Source of the DNA: Cladophialophora immunda
Taxonomy: Eukaryota; Ascomycota; Eurotiomycetes; Chaetothyriales; Herpotrichiellaceae
Assembly (NCBI RefSeq): GCF_000835495.1
Contig: NW_015622546.1
Location: 2,172,883 to 2,236,882 of the forward strand
DNA length: 64,000 nucleotides
Direction of reading: 5' to 3'
In this document: in pieces, positions 58,610 through 64,000 of the stretch
Position numbering within the stretch: position 1 is the first letter of the stretch
Layout: every line of letters begins with the position of its first letter
Translations under genes and position numbers: made by a program
Notes under the pieces: model-generated
What the model was told of the DNA's origin: nothing
The model's database searches: none
The model's input: the letters and a program-made list of their open reading frames with translations, nothing else

Positions 58610-58839
58610 TTTCGCAGGGGTGTCCCTCTAGGTTAATGAAGAGGAAGCCACTTTCCATGACGCAGACTATATATATGTTCACCAACTCCAACATCATCGG
58701 TGGATAGAGTTGATTGGAGGCAGATTGTGGGATGGACCTAACGGGCTATTGTCGCCATTGGCAACTCTTCCCCCTGGCGGACCGTAGTCGGCCGACTATC
58801 CTATTGCTATCTCATTGTTCAAATCCTCGAGACCTGCAG
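58610..58839. other. Short convergent intergenic region
   Basis: These 230 bp lie between the 3' ends of the C2H2+Zn2Cys6 gene and the second P450. Nothing else is seen. Confidence 0.6.
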
Positions 58840-60825
58840 TCATTTCCGCTCTCTGGATTTGATCTTCAACATCAACGGTCCCCGCATCAACGACTGATAA
58901 CTCTTGATACTGCCGATGAAGCCGGCATCGTCGAAGTCGTCCGGCATGGTGATGTCGAAATTCCGGACAACTTTTGCCACGAACAAGCGCAGCTCAAGGA
59001 ATGCCAGGGCACGCCCTGCACAAGAGAACGTGCCTCCGGTAAACGCTTGGAAAGCTCTAACGTCATGAGTCCACGAGGGATCTCGGGTGGCATCATTCCA
59101 CCTTTCCGGAATGAATTCACTGGCTCTGGTCCAGTTGCGTTCGTCATGATGGAGGGATATGACATTCGAAGACACCTAGACCGACGTCAAAAGAAAGAAT
59201 CTACACATACGACGAGCGAGACGGTATTGTGCGCACCTGTGTATATTCGGGGATGAACGTGCCGTTGACGAGGTGCCCTCCTTTGCCTGTTCGTCTTTGG
59301 AACCCGTTGGGCCCTGGAGGTAGGAGTCTCATCGATTCATAGATTGCTCCGTTGATGTATGGGCATGTTTCGGGTCCTACTTCAACTTTAGCAAACACCT
59401 TTCTCCGGTGTAGACCGAGATGTTGGTACCGAGCATGTATCCTTCTAGGGGCTTTTCCCCATCCCAAGCACTGTCTACTTCTTCTTTGACGCGCTCATAG
59501 CAAGTTGGATACTTGGTCAAGAAGTAGAATAGAAACCTAGCGATGTCAGATTCAGCACCTTTCTTCATCGTCAACACTCACGTTGAAGCTAGAGATGTGG
59601 TGTCGCTGCCTGCGATAAAGAGTACAGGCGAGTCGGCTTCGAGGTCAAGCTCCCTTGTAACACTTCTCCCATTTTAACACGAGGTCGTCTGGACAGAAAG
59701 TCAGGGCCACTCACTATCCGTCTTTATCTCCAGGAATGAGATGGGTGAAAAGATCGTTGGGTCCAGTCCCCCGCTGTCTCCTCTCGTCGTATTGATTCTT
59801 TGAAATCTGGCGAAATTCGGCGGTGTGTTTCTTCACGTCCGCGTCACCGAACGGCAGAAGGTAGGCCACGGGAGAAATCCACGGAACAGAAGAGATGATG
59901 TGCATCATCTTGATGCCGCTCCTCACGCAAGCAGAGTAGAACTTGGGGCCGTCTAAGAGAATGGTCAGAATCTCAAGCACCTCGAGCCTTTGCCTCGCAG
60001 CTTGCACTCACCGTCGTTCATTAGCCCGAATTTGTAGTCAAATGCGAGCTCGCCCATTGCATCGAATGCGAAATAGTCGCACCAGCTCCCAAAGTCGACG
60101 ATCTCGCCTTGTTGTCCGTTAGTAATGAAACACGGACTTTGATCTCTTTTTCCATACCGTCGTGCTTTTTGAACTGTCCGAGCAATGTATCCAACAGGTT
60201 GAGGATTCGAGGCTCGTACGACTTCAACTGTTTCTGGCTGAAGCCGTGATCCCACATTCGCCTCCTCACCCTATGATCCTCCCAATCTCGTGTACTTGGC
60301 ATCGCCTTCCCTCCGGTGCTGTAGACTTCGGTATCATAGTAAGGACCCTTAGTAAGACGTGCCCCTTGAGGCCCATGAAGGTACTTTACGGCGCCAGCGT
60401 CTGCAAAGGAAAGCTCATTCGGGCCGATTCTCACGATGTCGCCGTACTAAAGAGAACAGTTACGATTTGAAGAATACAAGAGTCGTGCTTTCTCCTACCT
60501 TTGCATGCAGTGAGGGCAGCCACACATGTAGATACCCAGTCCAAGAGTGATATACTCCGGTCCATTTCGTGAGTTTTGCATACCACGGTCCGGGGAACTT
60601 GCTGAGAGGGTGGAGGAATGACAGCCTATATATAGAGATACTGAGGCTTTCCTCCACTGTCAGCTCTGCTTGTAAAATACGAAGCGGGAGACATACCCTA
60701 AGGTGGTAAGGTAGACAGCGGCGAAAAGGGGCACGGCTTGCAGAATAAAGTGGTAGTCTCCAACCAGTTGCAAAGCCACGAGGCCGACGCAGCCGGAAAG
60801 AGCAGCGATATGTGAGAGAAATGAT
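58840..60825 (-). CDS. Cytochrome P450 monooxygenase (second), 5' end unresolved
   Basis: Nine exons are supported: 60697-60825, 60499-60640, 60158-60446, 60012-60107, 59715-59952, 59582-59662, 59430-59536, 59237-59376 and 58840-59175, encoding about 519 aa. A membrane segment in the first exon (GLVALQLV...AVPLFAAVYL) precedes FPGP. The I-helix motif is AGSDTT, ExxR is ESMR, FIPERW is present, and the heme loop is FTGGTFSCAGRALA with the Cys ligand. The first supported exon begins after an AG acceptor in codon phase 2, and no upstream ATG exon joins it in frame; an ATG exon at 60975-61025 (MRVILVGVAYTAAFAGF) looks protein-like but ends in phase 0. Either a tiny exon was missed or the start is lost. 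It is a paralogue of the P450 at 37261-39097 and shares several intron positions with it. Confidence 0.85.
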
Positions 60826-61497
60826 CTGTGGCAATCGATATTAGTTATGTCCCCTCTAACGCCGTATGGATAACCAGAACAAACCCCAATGTTGGTTCAT
60901 ATCGATTATAGATTCCATGAAAGAGCTTCAAATATGCATTAGCGAGAAATTCATGCTCTTCCGATCATACCTACGAAACCAGCAAAGGCAGCCGTGTATG
61001 CCACTCCGACCAATATCACTCTCATCTTGTGCTGGTAGATCTGTTGCAGCAATGACGGGCAGGCACAAACTTTTTCGGTGCCGCCCACTGTCTGTGTTTT
61101 GTTATTTGAGCAACGCCCAACGGGGCCCCCGCAAACACCTGACTCGACTCATCCAACTCATGAGTGACACCCGCAAAGTAAGTCCTCACGAATATCTCGA
61201 CTGCCATCATGGTGACGCTGAAATCTAGCGCGGAACAGACATGTGGACGCCCACCTCTTGCAGTCCGCTGCATATGCGGCCCGTCCCAGGCACGATCAAT
61301 ACTCCACCCAGCAACTCCGGTATCTGATGCGGAGACGACATGGGAGCAGATGGCTCATGCCGAGGCTCGGTTGGGCTTCGATGAACGGCAATAGTCTTTT
61401 TACAAGGCCGGTTCGTCGATGCATCGTCTTGTTCACCAGGCCCTGCAGATCGTTGGGCATTTTGAGGAACAGGCCTTGATACTTGACAGTTTTCATC
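60826..61497. promoter_or_regulatory. Divergent promoter, second P450 and BVMO 3
   Basis: These 0.67 kb contain the unresolved 5' end of the P450 and the promoter of BVMO 3. CGGTGCCG occurs at 61076-61083. Confidence 0.45.
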
Positions 61498-63657
61498 ATG
61501 CATATCGACGGGGAAAAGGCAAAGTACGAGGTACTCGAACAGCCACAATCGGCGCCGAACCACATTAAAATCATCCATGTGGGCGCTGGGGCAGCAGGGA
61601 TGCTGGCGGCCTACAAGGCCAAACGAATGCTGGAGAACTACGAATTGGTATGCTATGAAAAGTGCGTCGGATTGACCTACAATAGACATTGAGCGTCTGG
61701 TGTACTTACTTGTTGCGTTGGTAGAAATCCTGTCCCCGGAGGCACTTGGTGGGAGAACAGGTATCCCGGTACGTTGAGTATACCTTCCTCTTGTCTAACC
61801 TCAAATAATGTTGATGGATTGGATAGGCTGTGCTTGCGACATAGCCGCTCACACTTATACTTTTTCTTTCGAACCGAATCCCGAATGGTCCAGCTTTTAT
61901 GCGTATTCGCCGGAAATCCAAGATTACATGATGCGGTTCTATGAGAAGTACGAGCTGGCACCTTTTGTGAAATTGAACACTGAGGTCGTCGGCGCCGTTT
62001 GGTCGGAGGAGGAGGGGAAATGTGAGTTTCATTCCAAGTCGCGTATATGAGCCGGGCATGCATTCTAAGCTAAATATCATTTGCCTAGGGCACGTTGAGC
62101 TTCGCCAAGGGGATCGTACGTTCTATGATACATGCCACGTACTCATAAACGGAAGCGGAGTGGTCAACCGATGGAAATGTCAGTCCTGGCCCTGAGACCG
62201 TCGCGAGTTGCGCTGATTATTGAGTCAGGGCCGGATATTCCGGGGTTACATGATTTTCAGGGAATCTTGTCCCACAGTGCCAACTGGGATCAGAGTATAG
62301 ATTGGAATGGAAAGCGCGTTGCTGTCATCGGCACGGGTTCCAGTGCCATTCAGATGGTCCCTAAGCTAGCAGAAGGTAGGGAACCCCGCGACACAGCAGA
62401 CGGCGTCGCTTATATCCCCAAAATAACTAACAAGTACATGCACGCACAGGGGCGGACCACGTCACGGTTTTCATGCGCAACTGTACCTGGATAGCCCCCC
62501 AAATAGACGAAGACGTTCAAGCAGCAGCGGCAGATGGCGAGACACCAGCCCCTGCTGGCAAGCACTTTTATACAGAGCGTGAGAAAGAGCACTTTCGATC
62601 AGACCCGGACTTCCACCTCCAGTACCGAAAAGGTCTCGAGACGAGAATGGCTCGCAAGTTCGATTTGTTTCTCCGTGGAACAGAGACGAACCTCAAGGCG
62701 AGAGTGGCGATGAAGGAGAGTATGCTGAAAAGGATCGGTCCCGGCCACGAGGAACTGAAAGAAAAGCTCATCCCGTCCTGGTCGCCCGGGTGCAGAAGAC
62801 TCACGCCTGGAGAGGGATATCTCGAGGCTCTCGTTCGGCCGAATGTGTCCACCATTCACGAAGAAATCGCGCGAATCACCCCTACTGGATTGGTGACCAG
62901 CAGCGGGAAGGAAGTTGAGGTGGACATTATCGCTTGTGGGACGGGCTTCTACGTTTCTTACGTGCCACATTTCAAGATCGCCGGAACGAACGGTGTGGTG
63001 ATGCAAGAAGACTGGGCGGACGAGCCCAACATCTATTGCAGTATCGCAGGGCCTGGATACCCTAATTACTTTGTCGTCAATGGGCCTCGGGGCAACTGGG
63101 GTCAAGGCTGTGCTTTGCCATCTGTAAGTCCACTTCGCTCACAAGTTAAGATGCCTTTTCTAATGGCTTTCAGCACGAAGTTCAAATAGAGTACGCCTTG
63201 CAGTGTGTAAGGAAGATGCAACAAGACCGGATCAAGGCGATGGAAGTTCGACAAGGACCAACGACCGACTTCAACGAACATGTGGACAAATGGCACGAGA
63301 AATACTCGGTTTGGCGCGAAGACTGCAAAAGGTGTGAAAAACCCAAAGACCCGGAATTCATGAGCAGGGTTTATTGCTGCTGCTGCCGTCCCGCTTCATC
63401 TGAGCCCATTCGCTAACTTTCGATCCAGCTGGTACAAGAAAAACACCAAAGGAGGCCGCGTCTATATCTGGGGCGGCTCAATGCTCCATCACCTGAAGGC
63501 GCTCCGGACACCGCGGTACGAGCACTACGAGATGAGGTATTGGGAATCCAACTGCTGGGCGTTTTTGGGCTGTGGGAAAACCGCACAGGAGTTGGAGCCC
63601 GAAGGGAAAGATCTCGCTCCTTTTCTGAGGAACGCGGATACTCCTTGGGAGTGCTAG
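61498..63657 (+). CDS. Type I Baeyer-Villiger monooxygenase 3 (FAD/NADPH)
   Basis: Eight exons (61498-61661, 61725-61768, 61827-62021, 62089-62178, 62229-62375, 62450-63123, 63174-63331, 63429-63657) give 566 aa with every phase consistent. Motifs: GAGAAGMLAAYKAK (FAD Rossmann; the second Ala replaces the common Ser), GGTWWENRYPGCACD, the canonical BVMO fingerprint FQGILSHSANWD, NADPH-binding GTGSSAIQM, CRRLTPGEGYLEAL and CGTGFYVSYVP in place of the usual ATGF. The 44-bp second exon carries the NPVPGGTWWENRYP part. It is the most divergent of the three BVMOs at the FAD motif. It is transcribed away from the second P450 across a shared promoter. Confidence 0.93.
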
Positions 63658-64000
63658 ACGGCGGGAGTGAAAAGGGAAGCCTCTTGGCAGTCCTTCAACC
63701 AAATGCGAATCTCCTCGTGCGAGTCGGCTCCATCGAGACGGTCTTCTTTTCAAAGTAGCATGAAGCAGACACTTTTGTAATGTCCAGTATCTGAGTGGAC
63801 GCCACACCAGATTGCTCTTCAAGTTTTTCCTTGCACAAGCCGCAGCACGGCGTGCAGAAGGCCCGCACAGGAACTCCGGTCTCAGCGCGGCGAGGTTCTG
63901 AAGCATGTCACGAGCCAATAGGCTTGAGAATCAATCCACATAACCTCGGGTCTTTCTTCAGACACTTCGAGAGCGGATGCTAATTAGAGATATTCACAGT
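63658..64000. other. Right edge, no gene seen
   Basis: The last 343 bp follow the BVMO 3 stop. Whether the cluster continues to the right cannot be seen. Confidence 0.5.

Noticed and set aside
34307..63657. Polyketide, terpene or peptide biosynthetic cluster
   Set aside because: No backbone enzyme in the window, so a product class cannot be claimed.

Overview
The window is nuclear DNA of a filamentous ascomycete (Pezizomycotina). The evidence is short 48-90 bp introns with GTNNGT donors and CTAAC/CTGAC branch sites, fungal-type Zn2Cys6 regulators, an NB-ARC-TPR protein, short intergenic gaps, and a pol III tRNA gene with an intron. The species cannot be named from the sequence. Gene models were assembled by hand: donor and acceptor sites were located and the reading phase was checked across each junction. 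Two models stay incomplete at the 5' end: the NB-ARC-TPR gene and the second P450.

Left part (1-26 kb) is a mixed region of ordinary genes. From left to right it holds a decayed NB-ARC-TPR (NLR-like) gene with nonsense codons and a damaged P-loop, a Ser/Pro-rich small protein, a secreted acid sphingomyelinase-type phosphodiesterase with a saposin domain, two disordered conserved-type hypothetical proteins, a glutathione S-transferase, a classical SDR of the naphthol/versicolorin reductase type, and a six-exon Zn2Cys6 regulator.

Middle part (25.7-33.9 kb) is about 8 kb in which I find no convincing protein gene. It ends with a tRNA-Val(CAC) gene carrying an 18-nt intron.

Right part (34.3-63.7 kb) is a dense block of 13 genes that looks like one metabolic cluster: two SDRs, a cyclase/metal-dependent hydrolase family enzyme, two related P450s, three different type I Baeyer-Villiger monooxygenases (BVMOs), a sugar-porter-family MFS carrier, a TRI12-type MFS efflux carrier, a Zn2Cys6 regulator, a DUF3425 protein and a C2H2+Zn2Cys6 regulator. 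No polyketide synthase, NRPS, terpene synthase or prenyltransferase is present in the window. The enzyme set (hydroxylation, alcohol oxidation, Baeyer-Villiger oxidation, ring opening by hydrolysis, uptake and efflux) fits catabolism or remodelling of a cyclic ketone or terpenoid-like compound, analogous in logic to bacterial camphor breakdown. That role is inference. Alternatively it is the tailoring arm of a biosynthetic cluster whose backbone gene lies to the right of the window. Several gene pairs are divergent and share 0.4-0.7 kb promoters, and three regulator-like genes sit inside the block.
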